Source of the DNA: Hyalangium gracile
Lineage (GTDB): Bacteria > Myxococcota > Myxococcia > Myxococcales > Myxococcaceae
Direction: 5' to 3'
Length of the DNA stretch: 64,000 nucleotides
Assembly: GCF_020103725.1 (NCBI RefSeq)
Contig: NZ_JAHXBG010000011.1
Location: 62,001 to 126,000 of the forward strand
Part shown: positions 34,584 to 43,709 of the stretch, piece by piece
Layout of the letters: every line of letters starts with the position of its first letter
How positions within the stretch are numbered: position 1 is the first letter of the stretch
The notes under the pieces: generated by a model
The model's database searches: none
What the model was told of the DNA's origin: nothing
The model's input: only the letters and a program-made list of their open reading frames with translations
Made by a program: the position numbers and the translations under genes

Positions 34584-36569
34584 TTACTTCAGCGGCGGGA
34601 ACGGTCCGAAGACGCCCACCCAGCTGTCGCGGCCGGTCGCCTCGGGATCGTTGACGTGGCTGGCGTCCGTCTCTCCGTACGGGTGCTGCACGACGCCCAG
34701 CAGGTAGCCGTGGCCAGCCAGGTCCGGGTACCAATAGGGCGAGGTGGTCTCGGCGCCGTAGGGCGTGGTCATGATGCGCGTCAGCTTCCCGGTCAGGATG
34801 TTGTACGACCAGATGGCATCGTTCTGGTGACCGCTGGTGTCCTCGCCGATGACCAGCGTGTGGTAGCCGGGCAGGAACGTCACGTTGTCCGGGCTGGCGA
34901 TGCCGCTCACGCTGCAGGTGTTGCCCGCGTACGGGCTGTTCGCCGCGTAGGTGGTCGGCTGGCCCATGATCACCGGGTACCAGTTGAGGGGCGCGTACTG
35001 CGTCACCACGTTGCCAGAGGCGTCCGTCCAGGGACCGGCGTTCAGCGCGAACACTCCGCCGCACAGGTTGGGCGCGACGCTGATGTGGTCATCGCCGCCC
35101 GGCTGGCTGGTCATGCCCTTGGAGATCTCCGTCAGCGCGATGTAGACCGTGCGCGCGTCGGGATCGTACGTGAGGCCCTCTTCCTTGTTCAGCTCGGTGG
35201 TGGCGCCGAGCAGGGCCGCGTAGCGCCGCGTCTCCAGACGCGAGGCCGCCAGCTCCATGCCGGGCTTGAGCTTGAGGCACTCGATCTTCTCCGAGTTCGC
35301 GCCGCGGACCGCCTTGAAGCCCGCCGTCTGGCAGCTCCCATCGGTGTAGGGGGGCTCCGCCTCGAAGATGTCGGCGAAGGTGATGCGCGGAGCATTGCCC
35401 GGCGGGTGGATCAGCGCGCGGACCTGGTCGTTCGTCGCGTGGCCCAGGCTGATCCACTCGATGTCGGCGGTGAACGTCGCCGAGCCCGGGGGCGTCGTCT
35501 GGTAGACGCGCATCGCGTACAGCGTGCCGGCGCTCAGGTCCCTGGGCGCGTCGGTGATGAACATGTAGAGGCCCACGTTCGCGCCGTCATCGGTGAGCAG
35601 CACCGTCCGGTTGTCCGGCATGACGTAGGGGACCTCGAGCGAGCCACGCCCCGCCGCGTAGTGCTTCTTCAGCGAGGCATTGCCGTTCGCGTCCAGGGTG
35701 ATCTCCACCGGGTAGCCGGCGAAGTAGGGCGAGTACGCCGACAGGAAGTCCTGGAAGTTGCCGTCGGGGACGCCGTCCGAGTTGGCGTCGGTGAGGTCCA
35801 CGTTGAAGTACTGGGCGGCCAGCTTGAACTCGGGGAACGTGGGAGAGGTGGCCTTGGCCTTGAGGTCCGCCCAGCTCGTGCGCTCCTGGACGAAGCGGGC
35901 GTCCGGCGGGAACTCCTCGGAGGCCAAGTGCGTGCCCCACGGGGACTTCGTGCCGGCGCAGGAGTACCAGAAGCCGTCGATGGGCGAGGTGTCGAGCGCC
36001 TTCGTCGCCGTCGCCGACAGCGCGCCGTTCGCATCCTTGGAGATGCTCGTCACGTACATGCCCGCCGGGATCGACTCGGTCGAGTTGTACATGAAGATCT
36101 TCCCACCCGCCTCCAGGAACGAGGTGTTGTCGTGGGTGTTGGTGACGACGATCTCGCCCGCCTCGTCGCGCAGCGGCTTGCCGGACGCGGACAGGAGCAC
36201 CCCCAGGCAGGTGGAGGGGCTGTTGACCAGATCGCACTTGCGCTCGGGGCGCGAGGGATCCTGGCGACTCCGCAGGAGCGTCGTGAAGCTGATGGGGACG
36301 TCGACGCCGTTCACCTTGGCGGAGGTGGAGGCGCGTACCGTGTTCTTCTCCGCGTTGGTGCGGGGGAAGCCTACTTCCGCGAACTCGATCGATCTCGGCT
36401 TGCCTGGCTCGCCCGTGGGGCCCGCCGGGCCAGCGGGACCAGGGGTACCCGGCTCACCGGCCTCGCCATCCTTGCCCGTGGGGCCCTGATCGCCAGTACA
36501 TGAAGTGAGAGCAAGGGTGCCGGCCAGCAGCACGGCCGAGGCCGAGCGACCCGTTCGAAACTTGGTCAT
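34584..36569 (-). CDS. PhoX/DUF839-like lipoprotein with collagen-like linker
   Basis: 661 residues from ATG 36569. A signal peptide ends in the lipobox LTSC (Cys24). Residues 26-58 form a collagen-like stretch of Gly-X-Y triplets (GDQGPTGKDGEAGEPG ...). The rest is a large beta-propeller-like catalytic domain with PhoX-type landmarks: TRRYAALLGATTELNKEEGL, YDPDARTVYIALTEISKGM, IASPDNVTFLPGYHTLVIGE and DAIWSYNILTGKLTRI. PhoX enzymes are secreted calcium/iron alkaline phosphatases; activity here is inferred from the fold. It is encoded directly upstream of the diheme lipoprotein. GAGG lies about 10 bases before the start. Confidence 0.85.
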   Translation of the reverse strand: MTKFRTGRSASAVLLAGTLALTSCTGDQGPTGKDGEAGEPGTPGPAGPAGPTGEPGKPRSIEFAEVGFPRTNAEKNTVRASTSAKVNGVDVPISFTTLLRSRQDPSRPERKCDLVNSPSTCLGVLLSASGKPLRDEAGEIVVTNTHDNTSFLEAGGKIFMYNSTESIPAGMYVTSISKDANGALSATATKALDTSPIDGFWYSCAGTKSPWGTHLASEEFPPDARFVQERTSWADLKAKATSPTFPEFKLAAQYFNVDLTDANSDGVPDGNFQDFLSAYSPYFAGYPVEITLDANGNASLKKHYAAGRGSLEVPYVMPDNRTVLLTDDGANVGLYMFITDAPRDLSAGTLYAMRVYQTTPPGSATFTADIEWISLGHATNDQVRALIHPPGNAPRITFADIFEAEPPYTDGSCQTAGFKAVRGANSEKIECLKLKPGMELAASRLETRRYAALLGATTELNKEEGLTYDPDARTVYIALTEISKGMTSQPGGDDHISVAPNLCGGVFALNAGPWTDASGNVVTQYAPLNWYPVIMGQPTTYAANSPYAGNTCSVSGIASPDNVTFLPGYHTLVIGEDTSGHQNDAIWSYNILTGKLTRIMTTPYGAETTSPYWYPDLAGHGYLLGVVQHPYGETDASHVNDPEATGRDSWVGVFGPFPPLK

Positions 36570-36822
36570 GTGGTGTTTTCCTCTTCCAGGGGAGGGAGCC
36601 GGGAGGATACCCGGTAGCGCTGACTTTCTGGATCCCTCGTGGCGCTTCCTGGGCGTTCTCGTCACGTGTTCGTGAAGGAGTCCACGAGGGGCGGATTTCA
36701 CCTGGGTGACGCGCCATGACAAGGCCGGGCTTTCAGGCCGGAGGAGCCAGCACGCGGAGCGGGCAATCGGCCACACGAGATGGCTTCCATTCCCCCGCCT
36801 CCCTGCTACAACGGGCCCCGCT

Positions 36823-37545
36823 ATGGGACGCATCTTCGAGACACGCAAGGCGACGATGTTCGCCCGCTGGAACAAGATGGCCAAGGTGTTCACGCGCATC
36901 AGCAAGGACATTGCGATCGCGGTGAAGGCATCCGGGCCCAACCCCGACACGAACTCGGCGCTGCGCCGCGCCATCCAGAACGCGCGCGCGGCCAACATGC
37001 CGAAGGACAAGGTCGAGAGCGCCATCAAGCGCGCCAGCGGCCACGAGGCCGAGAACTACGACGTCGTCCTCTACGAGGGCTACGGGCCGCACGGCATCGC
37101 CGTGCTGGTGGAGACCGCCACCAACAACGTGGTGCGCACCGTGGCCAACGTGCGCATGCACTTCAACAAGTATGGCGGCAGCCTGGGCACCACGGGCAGC
37201 GTGGCCTTCCAGTTCAAGCGCATGGGCGTCTTCCGCTTGAACCCCGAGGGTGTGGACGCGGAGGCGCTGGAGCTGGACCTCATCGACCACGGGCTCGAGG
37301 AGATGGGCGAGAGCACCGGCGAGAAGGGCGAGAAGCAGCTCGTCATCCGCTGCGCCTTCAACGACTTCGGGCAGCTGCAGTCGGCCATCGAGGCCCGCGG
37401 CCTCACGGTCCTGTCCGCGGACTCGGAGTACGTGGCGCAGAACCTCATCGAGCTGCCAGAGGAGCAGGCCAACGAGGTGCTCAAGCTGGTCGACTCGCTC
37501 GAGCAGGACGAAGACGTGCAGCGTGTCTTCTACAACCTGGGCTGA
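36823..37545 (+). CDS. yebC: YebC/PmpR family protein (TACO1-like)
   Basis: 240 residues from ATG 36823. The family start [20 protein letters not shown] is followed by [20 protein letters not shown] and [16 protein letters not shown], then [20 protein letters not shown] and [17 protein letters not shown], all characteristic. The protein is long described as a DNA-binding regulator; work on the family also supports a role in translation at difficult peptide stretches, and the sequence alone does not decide. It is cytoplasmic and a single-gene unit here, with a bidirectional-type hairpin downstream. Earlier in-frame starts add non-homologous sequence. Confidence 0.94.
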   Translation: MGRIFETRKATMFARWNKMAKVFTRISKDIAIAVKASGPNPDTNSALRRAIQNARAANMPKDKVESAIKRASGHEAENYDVVLYEGYGPHGIAVLVETATNNVVRTVANVRMHFNKYGGSLGTTGSVAFQFKRMGVFRLNPEGVDAEALELDLIDHGLEEMGESTGEKGEKQLVIRCAFNDFGQLQSAIEARGLTVLSADSEYVAQNLIELPEEQANEVLKLVDSLEQDEDVQRVFYNLG

Positions 37546-37561
37546 CCGCGCCGCGCACGAC

Positions 37562-37594
37562 GGCGCCCCCCACGGGACACGGGAAGGGGGCGCC
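37562..37594. terminator. Convergent terminator between yebC and a small lipoprotein gene
   Basis: GGCGCCCCC (37562-37570) pairs perfectly with GGGGGCGCC (37586-37594) over a 15-base loop. It lies 17 bases after the yebC stop and 12 bases from the stop of the convergent gene, so it can serve both strands. Confidence 0.65.
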
Positions 37595-37605
37595 GGAGCG
37601 CCGGG

Positions 37606-37962
37606 CTAGTAGCAGCCCGGCGGGGGATAGATGGCGTTCAGGCAGGTGCCGCCGCCGCCGCCGCCGCCACCGCCGCCGCCACCACCGCACGTGTACCCGT
37701 TCCGCTGCTGGTAGGCACCTCGCTGCACGCCGTACTTGGTGACGGTGCCGTCGCAGTTGCAGTCCTCACGCCCCTGCTCGACGGCGTAGGTGTTGTTGGT
37801 GTACCAGGTGCGCGTCCACGTGCTGGAGCCCGTGCAGGCCCAGAGGAGCGCCTGCTCCTGGGAGTCGAGGGTCTCCTGAGCGGTCTCTTCCTCGGGGACT
37901 CCACCGCAGGCGGTGATGAGCAGGGCGGCGACGCACATCCTTGCTGCGCGCTTCATGAGCAT
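37606..37962 (-). CDS. Small lipoprotein with poly-glycine tract
   Basis: 118 residues from ATG 37962, with GGAGG eight bases upstream. The signal sequence KRAARMCVAALLITAC gives a lipid Cys. The mature part has QEQALLWACTGSSTWTRTWY, then GREDCNCDGTVTKYGVQRGA, a run of 13 glycines and a short Cys-containing tail ending NAIYPPPGCY. The DCNCDG motif could bind a metal. The poly-Gly run is encoded by near-identical GGC/GGT triplets and could vary in length by slippage. The family is unknown; it is an envelope protein by its signal. Confidence 0.78.
   Translation of the reverse strand: MLMKRAARMCVAALLITACGGVPEEETAQETLDSQEQALLWACTGSSTWTRTWYTNNTYAVEQGREDCNCDGTVTKYGVQRGAYQQRNGYTCGGGGGGGGGGGGGTCLNAIYPPPGCY
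37645..37687. repeat. (GCC/ACC)n triplet microsatellite coding poly-Gly
   Basis: A run of GCC triplets interrupted by ACC, read on the minus strand as GGC/GGT glycine codons within the small lipoprotein. In-frame copy-number change would alter linker length without disrupting the protein. Limits are approximate by a few bases. Confidence 0.75.
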
Positions 37963-38001
37963 GGACTCTTCCTCCAGGTGAAATGAGCGGGACTGCACGT
38001 C

Positions 38002-40053
38002 CTACCTATCACGAGTCGCGAGCCTGCGCCCGAGCAGCCCCAGGAGCATCAGGCCCAGCAGCAGCGGCACACCCGCTCCGCCTCCCGAGGCACAGCCCCA
38101 GCCGAGCGGAGAGCCAGGCTCCGTCGGGTCCGGTTCGCCGTCCCCATCCGGGCCCGCGTCGCCCGTGCCGCCGCCACCGTCGCCGGTGCCGCCGTCCGCC
38201 TCGGTGCCTCCATCACCGTCGCCCGTGCCGCCGTCCGCCTCGGTGCCGCCGTCACCTTCCTGGCTACCTCCGTCGGGCTCGCCGGTGCCGCCATCCGGGA
38301 GCGTGATCATCACCCCATTCGAGCGCTCCACCGTGGTGATGCCATAGATGTTCCGGGCCCGGACGGTGGCGTAGTACCGGGTGCCCACGTTCAGGGTCAG
38401 CCCCGGCTGGGTCCTGGCGCTAGCGGTTCCGACCGAGGTGAAGGGCAGCAGCAGCTCCGGGGCCTCGAAGGTGCCGAGCGCCCACTCGTACTGGATGACC
38501 TGCGCCCCGTCCGAGAACGGGGTCCAGTTCGCGGAGAGGGTGGTGGTGGAGGTCTGCTCCTGGAGCTCCATGGAGGGATCGAGGCCATCACTCACCACGC
38601 CCGCCACGGGCGGAGTGATGTCCGCGAGATCCAGGGCCGCGAGGTACCCATCCGTGGGAGTGCTGGGGGTCGAGTCGTAGGCGGGATCCCTCGCCATGGG
38701 AAACCCGCCGTCCGAGGAGGTTTGCATGGCCACCAGGAGCTGGCTCTGTGGCACGAACACCATCCCCGTGGAGATGTCCGCGCCATTGCCACCGAAGTAG
38801 GAGATCCAGCCTTCGCCTCCCGCGGCGGGCAGCGCGGCCACGAAGCCCTCTCGCAAGCCCGTCCCGGACTCGATCGAGGTGTCGACCGAGACGGAGTTGT
38901 TCGCCAGAAGGTTGTCCGAGGCCGTCGTTCCGACGATGTAGGTGGTGCTGCTGGTGTCGAAGGCGATGTCCACCGCCTCATCGTCGGCCCCGCCTCCGAC
39001 CACGCGGTTTTCGAGCAGTGCGCCGTCGAGGGTCAGCCAGGTGACGAGGGCGTTCCTGCCCCCGGGGACTGGCGGTGGGCTGAGGCCGGTGGAGTTCGTG
39101 TGGCCCGCGATGACGATCCTTCGAGGTGACAGCGGCATCACCTTGATGGCCTTGCCCTCGTCGAGGTTCGCGCCTCCGACGTAGGTCACCCACTCCAGAC
39201 CACCGAGGTCCGTGTCGAACCGAGCCACGAACGCATCGCTGGCGCCGCCGCGATACGGGCGCAGGGGAGGGGGCGTGGTGGAGATCGGATTGGAGCTGGT
39301 CGTCCCCACCACGAGCAGCTTGCCGGCCTCCTCCGTGAGGCCGAAGAGCTGATCCTTCCCCGAGCCGCCGATGAGCTTGGGGCCCCAGGAGAACACGTCG
39401 GGGTTGGCGGTGTTCAGCTTGATGACGAAGCCATCTCCCGTCGCGGCCGAGGGGCCACCGAGGAAGTTGGTGGAGTCCGTGTGCCCCACGACATAGAGGG
39501 CAGTGCCCACGAGGGCGACTCCGGTGACGACGTCGTTGCGGTCTCCCCCCAGGTACATGAACCACTCGCAGGTTCCGTCGTACTTCACCTTGGCGATGAA
39601 GCCGTCTTCCATGCCCCGGTGCGGCGTCCTGTACGTCGAGGTGCATCCCGTGACGGTCGTCGACAGGGTGGAGCCCACGATGTAGGCCTCACCCTGGCTG
39701 CTGACCGCGACGGCCGTGGCCGTGTCGGTGCCGCCGCCTCCGTACACCTGCTTGAACACCCCCCGGCCATCGCTGTCGAAGCGGGCGAGGAAGAAGTTCT
39801 GGCTCGACAGCGAGCCCGGCGTGGCATTCGGCTCGAGGCTGGCCGAGCGGGTGTTGCCGACGACCACGGTCTCTCCACCACTCAACTGCGCCATGGCCGA
39901 GATGAGATCGGCGTCCGTGCCGCCGAAGTAGGTGGCCCAGCGCACGCTGGCGGCCTTGGGCTGAGCGTCCGCGGCCAGCGGCAGGGTGGTGGCCCCAAGC
40001 AACACGAGCGCGGCGGCCGTCAGTGCGGCCCCGCGCGACAGGTGAAAGGACAC
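38002..40053 (-). CDS. Secreted beta-propeller (SBBP-like) protein with MYXO-CTERM-like anchor
   Basis: 683 residues. A signal peptide ends near LPLAADAQP. About 15 repeats of the SBBP/NHL-like type follow (VRWATYFGGTDADLISAMA, NFFLARFDSDGRGVFKQVYG, VYGGGGTDTATAVAVSSQGE). An FnIII-like domain lies around residues 490-585 (ADITPPVAGVVSDGL onward), then a Gly/Asp/Thr-rich linker of DGGTGDG-like repeats. The C-terminus GWGCASGGG plus a hydrophobic span plus Arg-rich end resembles the MYXO-CTERM sorting signal, so the protein is probably surface-anchored. Function is unknown; adhesion or cell-surface interaction is typical of such architecture. Confidence 0.82.
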   Translation of the reverse strand: MSFHLSRGAALTAAALVLLGATTLPLAADAQPKAASVRWATYFGGTDADLISAMAQLSGGETVVVGNTRSASLEPNATPGSLSSQNFFLARFDSDGRGVFKQVYGGGGTDTATAVAVSSQGEAYIVGSTLSTTVTGCTSTYRTPHRGMEDGFIAKVKYDGTCEWFMYLGGDRNDVVTGVALVGTALYVVGHTDSTNFLGGPSAATGDGFVIKLNTANPDVFSWGPKLIGGSGKDQLFGLTEEAGKLLVVGTTSSNPISTTPPPLRPYRGGASDAFVARFDTDLGGLEWVTYVGGANLDEGKAIKVMPLSPRRIVIAGHTNSTGLSPPPVPGGRNALVTWLTLDGALLENRVVGGGADDEAVDIAFDTSSTTYIVGTTASDNLLANNSVSVDTSIESGTGLREGFVAALPAAGGEGWISYFGGNGADISTGMVFVPQSQLLVAMQTSSDGGFPMARDPAYDSTPSTPTDGYLAALDLADITPPVAGVVSDGLDPSMELQEQTSTTTLSANWTPFSDGAQVIQYEWALGTFEAPELLLPFTSVGTASARTQPGLTLNVGTRYYATVRARNIYGITTVERSNGVMITLPDGGTGEPDGGSQEGDGGTEADGGTGDGDGGTEADGGTGDGGGGTGDAGPDGDGEPDPTEPGSPLGWGCASGGGAGVPLLLGLMLLGLLGRRLATRDR

Positions 40054-40075
40054 GGTTGTGATCCCCCTCGAACGG

Positions 40076-40954
40076 TTACAACAGATCGAACCCCACGCCC
40101 GCCGAGCTCGTCAGGACGAAGGAGCGGTACTGGTTCGAGTCCTCGACCTTGAGATACTCCGCCCCCACGTCCAGCAGGAGGGTGATGCGGCTGGCCGGAG
40201 CCAGGCGCAGGCCGGCCACCGCGCCGCCACCATAGGCGCTCGCGCCCGGCACCGCCGTGCCTCGCAGCGCCAGGCGCGGCTGCACCGTGCCAGCGCCCAG
40301 CAGCAGGCCCACCTCCGCCCCGAAGCCAGGGTTGTCACCCATCAGCACGCGGGCGTTCAGATCCATCGCGCCGAGCCCCACCGTCAGGGCGCCACCCACG
40401 CCGGCTCCCTTGCCCAGCGGATCCACGAAGCCGAAGAGCTCCGGCCGCAGCTGCACCGGCTTCGCCTCCTCGTCCTCGGTGGGAGTGTCCTCGGGCGGGT
40501 TCTTGCGCGCCTCCTCCTGCTCGCGCGCCAGTCGCTCGGCCTCCAGGCGCTGGCGCTCGGCCTCCTGACGCTGGCGCTCTTCCTCCAGGCGCTTGTTCTC
40601 CACCGCCTGGCGCTGCTCCTCCACGCCCTTGCGCGCCTTCTCGGCCAGCGCCACGAAGTCGGGAGGGAAGAGGATGGGGTCCACCTGGAGCGCGGGTGCC
40701 GTCAGCGCCAGCTCCTCGAGCTGGATGCGAGCGGCCTCCTCCGCGCCGGAGGCATGCAGCGCCGCCGCGAGGTACAGCCGCGCCTTGACGCGGTCCTCCT
40801 TGGAGAGCCTGGAAGAGCGCAGCTCCTCCTCGAGGGCCTTGCGCGCCCGCGCATAGTCTCCGCGCTCGTACAGCGCGACACCGCGCAGCTCGGCGTGCGC
40901 TGGCGGCGCCGCGAACAGCACCCAGCCTACGGACAGCAGAACGATCACTCGCAT
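40076..40954 (-). CDS. Periplasmic/outer-membrane protein with TPR-like and coiled-coil regions
   Basis: 292 residues with a signal peptide (MRVIVLLSVGWVLFAAPPAH). Residues about 23-85 are TPR-like (ALYERGDYARARKALEEEL, RLYLAAALHASGAEEAARI). Residues about 105-150 are an E/Q/R-rich coiled coil. The last 110 residues alternate Gly-rich strands (GFGAEVGLLLGAGTVQPRLA) and end in a hydrophobic/aromatic-type strand, suggesting an outer-membrane barrel or beta domain. It starts 14 bases after the kinase gene on the same strand, so the two are probably co-expressed; a functional link is inferred from that only. Confidence 0.8.
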   Translation of the reverse strand: MRVIVLLSVGWVLFAAPPAHAELRGVALYERGDYARARKALEEELRSSRLSKEDRVKARLYLAAALHASGAEEAARIQLEELALTAPALQVDPILFPPDFVALAEKARKGVEEQRQAVENKRLEEERQRQEAERQRLEAERLAREQEEARKNPPEDTPTEDEEAKPVQLRPELFGFVDPLGKGAGVGGALTVGLGAMDLNARVLMGDNPGFGAEVGLLLGAGTVQPRLALRGTAVPGASAYGGGAVAGLRLAPASRITLLLDVGAEYLKVEDSNQYRSFVLTSSAGVGFDLL

Positions 40955-40968
40955 GGAGACTCGACGGC

Positions 40969-42966
40969 TCAGGGACCAGTCACGGGCTGGAACTTCACGT
41001 TGTGCTCCAACGTCGCGCCCGACTTGATGTCGATGGTGGCTTGATAGGGCTGCAGGCTCGGGTTGGAGACGAGCAGCAGCGTGTGCCGGCCCGGGGGCAG
41101 CTCGAGGTCATTGGTGGGAGGCACCCGACCGCGCTCCTTCCCATCCACGTAGATCATCGCCCAGCCGCGGATGTTGATGTGCAGGATGCCCGGCTTCCCG
41201 CTCTCCGTCGCCTTGCCGCTGGTGGGACGTGAGTTGGAGTTGCGGCCCGTCTGGGACATGCCCAGGCGATCCGGGGTCTTCTTCTGCGGAGGCTCGACCA
41301 CGGGCTCGGTCGGCTGAGCGATGCGGAGCGTGCCCGCGTCCTCGGGAGGCTGCGCCGGCGGCTCGCTTGTGGGCGGCACCACCGCCAGCGACGGAGGCGG
41401 CTTCACCTCCTCGGCGGCGGGAGGGGGCTTGATGGGCTCGGGCCTGCTCGGATCAGGCGTCAGCTCGGTGACGGGGACGGGGACGGGAGTCTCCTCGCGG
41501 CCCATGCTCCAGAGGCCCAGGCCAGCGAGCGCCAGCAGCACCACCGCGCCCACGGCGAGCCGCGGCAGGCGGTTTGCGCGAATGGTGGGGACGCGCTCGG
41601 TGCTCGCAGGAGACTGGCGCGTCGGACGGACGGAGAGCTCCTCATCGGCCTCGAGCGACAGCACCGTGTCGCTGCGGGGCGGCGCCGCCGGAGCCGTGAG
41701 CGTCTCGGGCGAGGCCCGCGAGCTCCGCGGCGCGGGCGCACCCTGCGACAGCGCCAGGCGCTCGCTGGTGCTCAGGCTCGGCATCTCGTCGGTGGGCTTC
41801 TCACCCTTCGGGGCCGGCTCCAGGCGCGTGGCGCCCTCGGCCAGCTGCTTGCTGATGGCCTTCAGCTCCCGGCGCACCGCGTCCGCGGAGGCGGGCCGCT
41901 CCGAAGGCGTCTTCGCCAGCAGCCGCAGCACCAGCTTGTCCAGCGCCGGGTGCAGGTCCACATAGGTGGAAGGCGCGGGTGGACGCGACTGCACGTGCTG
42001 GATGGCGATGGCCATGCCCGACGGGCCCTCGAAGGGCAGGCGCCGCGTGAGCATCTCGAAGGCGATCACGCCCACCGCGTACAGGTCCGTGTGCGGCCCC
42101 ACCGCCTGACCGGTGGCCTGCTCCGGCGCCATGTACTCGGGCGTGCCGACGATCATGCTGGCGCGCGTCTGCGGAGTGGTGCCGTGGGGCACCTCGCTGC
42201 GCTTGGCCAGGCCGAAGTCCAGCACCTTCACGCACTCGGCCCCGCTGGAGTCACGCACCACGAAGATGTTGCCCGGCTTGAGGTCGCGGTGGATGACGCC
42301 CGTGGCGTGCGCGGCGGCGAGCGCCCCCAGCAGCTCGTCCATGAGCGCGATGACCTCGAGCTCCAGCATGGGGGCGCGCTGAGCGATGATCTCGTCGAGC
42401 GGCGAGCCCTCCAGGTACTCCATCACCAGGTACTGGCCCACGTGCGGGATGGTGCCGAACCCGAACACGTCGATGATGCCGCGGTGGCGGATGGCGCTGG
42501 CCGCGCGGGCCTCGGCGATCAGATCGCGCGCGCCGCCGCCCTCGGAGAACTCCGGGCGCAGGATCTTGATGGCCACCTTGCGGCCGATGATGGGGTGCTC
42601 GCCCTCGTAGACGATGCCCATGCCGCCCGCGCCGATGCGGCGCTTGACGACGAAGTCTCCGAGCGTCTTGCCCACCAGCACGTCGCGCGACACCGTGGCT
42701 TCCCACGAGCCCTCGTCCACGGACTCCATCTCCTCGACGGGAGCGGGCGTCAGCTGCGGCCTGGGCGCGGCGGCCTTGGCGTTGGCGCGAGGAGCCATCG
42801 ACTCGCGACGCACGGTGGCCTCCTCCCCGAAGGGGTTCTCCGCCACGCCGCGCGCACCGTCTCGGGGACAGACCGCGGTCCCGGGGGGCAGCATGGCTCC
42901 GCACTGAGAGCACTTCATCAGGCCGCGCATCGAGTGATTCATCGCTTTCGGCACCGAGACGGACAT
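40969..42966 (-). CDS. Membrane Ser/Thr protein kinase with zinc-ribbon start and PEGA tail
   Basis: 665 residues from ATG 42966. A zinc ribbon lies at about 16-40 (MKCSQCGAMLPPGTAVCPRD). The kinase domain is about 105-370: GAGGMGIVYEGEHPIIGRKV, the catalytic HRDLKPGNIF, DFG in VKVLDFGLAKRS, and GTPEYMAPEQATG. A Pro/Ser-rich linker follows, then a membrane span near 525-545 (AVGAVVLLALAGLGLW). A periplasmic PEGA domain ends the protein (GWAMIYVDGKERGRVPPTND). It should phosphorylate cytoplasmic targets in response to envelope state; substrates are unknown. Longer starts to 43113 lack homology. The gene heads a likely two-gene unit with 40076-40954. Confidence 0.93.
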   Translation of the reverse strand: MSVSVPKAMNHSMRGLMKCSQCGAMLPPGTAVCPRDGARGVAENPFGEEATVRRESMAPRANAKAAAPRPQLTPAPVEEMESVDEGSWEATVSRDVLVGKTLGDFVVKRRIGAGGMGIVYEGEHPIIGRKVAIKILRPEFSEGGGARDLIAEARAASAIRHRGIIDVFGFGTIPHVGQYLVMEYLEGSPLDEIIAQRAPMLELEVIALMDELLGALAAAHATGVIHRDLKPGNIFVVRDSSGAECVKVLDFGLAKRSEVPHGTTPQTRASMIVGTPEYMAPEQATGQAVGPHTDLYAVGVIAFEMLTRRLPFEGPSGMAIAIQHVQSRPPAPSTYVDLHPALDKLVLRLLAKTPSERPASADAVRRELKAISKQLAEGATRLEPAPKGEKPTDEMPSLSTSERLALSQGAPAPRSSRASPETLTAPAAPPRSDTVLSLEADEELSVRPTRQSPASTERVPTIRANRLPRLAVGAVVLLALAGLGLWSMGREETPVPVPVTELTPDPSRPEPIKPPPAAEEVKPPPSLAVVPPTSEPPAQPPEDAGTLRIAQPTEPVVEPPQKKTPDRLGMSQTGRNSNSRPTSGKATESGKPGILHINIRGWAMIYVDGKERGRVPPTNDLELPPGRHTLLLVSNPSLQPYQATIDIKSGATLEHNVKFQPVTGP

Positions 42967-43303
42967 GGAGGCCCCCAGCCGTTTGGGCTCAGGTCCCACT
43001 GGAATCCGACCCTTCCAGCGGAGCGAAATCTTCCGACGAATATCGCACAGCGTGATCAAGACGAACAGCAGCCCCTCACGATCTTTCCGGCGTGCGAAGT
43101 CTCCGCCCGCCATGCATGCTCGCCTGCTGGTGTCAACGGTTTAGAGCGGACGTGGGAACTAAGTGATGGGTGGTGAACAGAACCCTCCGTGCGGCTCGCT
43201 CTCCCCGGACGGGATCCCGGCGTGAAAAGCCGGTCGCGACCCCACTGTTTGCTGCCCCCAGGACCCACGTAACGGTCCGGGTCCTTGTCAATTTGAACCC
43301 GGA

Positions 43304-43324
43304 AGTTCTCAGTTCTTGAGAACT
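43304..43324. promoter_or_regulatory. Inverted repeat, candidate operator
   Basis: AGTTCTCA (43304-43311) and TGAGAACT (43317-43324) are perfect 8-base arms with a 5-base spacer. The spacing is typical of a dimeric repressor site. It lies between the kinase and the biosynthetic cluster. Confidence 0.4.
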
Positions 43325-43549
43325 CTTCGCTTGCGACGGACATGGGGGCTCCAGTCATGGGCGGCGCCCGATTCCTGATCCCGCGACGCGGTGTGCCAGC
43401 GGCATGTCGTGGATGACCCGAGACGTTGGATCGGGGGCCTTTGGGAGAGCTACCGAGACTGCGGCCGCTCACATCCCTTTACCCCCGGAATTCCATCAGC
43501 GATTTCGTCTTTGTTTACTATTTTTACTAACAGTCCATGTCCATCCGGG

Positions 43550-43569
43550 TATGCTGATTTGTCAGCATA
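43550..43569. promoter_or_regulatory. Inverted repeat upstream of the acyl carrier protein gene
   Basis: TATGCTGA (43550-43557) and TCAGCATA (43562-43569) are perfect 8-base arms around TTTG, 141 bases before the carrier protein start, in the AT-rich section. It is a candidate regulator site or a leader hairpin of the cluster transcript. Confidence 0.45.
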
Positions 43570-43709
43570 TAGGCCCGAATGTGGGCTCAAGTGGCCCTTC
43601 CATGGATTGCGGAGAAGGTCGCATACTCAATGGAAACAGGCCAAACTCTTCTTCAAGCCGTTCCATTTCTTTCGAAGTTTAAAAAATCCAGAATGGGAGG
43701 GAGTCGATC

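Larger units (their letters stand above)
42967..43709. other. Long divergent intergenic region, AT-rich on its right side
   Basis: No convincing gene lies in these 743 bases. The part at about 43490-43700 is markedly richer in A/T than its surroundings (runs such as TTTACTATTTTTACTAAC), as expected of a promoter region. Two perfect inverted repeats lie here (43304-43324 and 43550-43569). It separates the kinase (minus) from the biosynthetic cluster (plus) and should hold both promoters; I cannot assign -35/-10 boxes with confidence. Confidence 0.55.

Noticed and set aside
37645-37687. Repeat array suggestive of CRISPR or tandem repeat element
   Set aside because: It is a simple triplet run without spacers, coding poly-Gly.
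43085-43500. Short open frames in the kinase/cluster intergenic region
   Set aside because: No ribosome site, no family pattern and mixed codon use.
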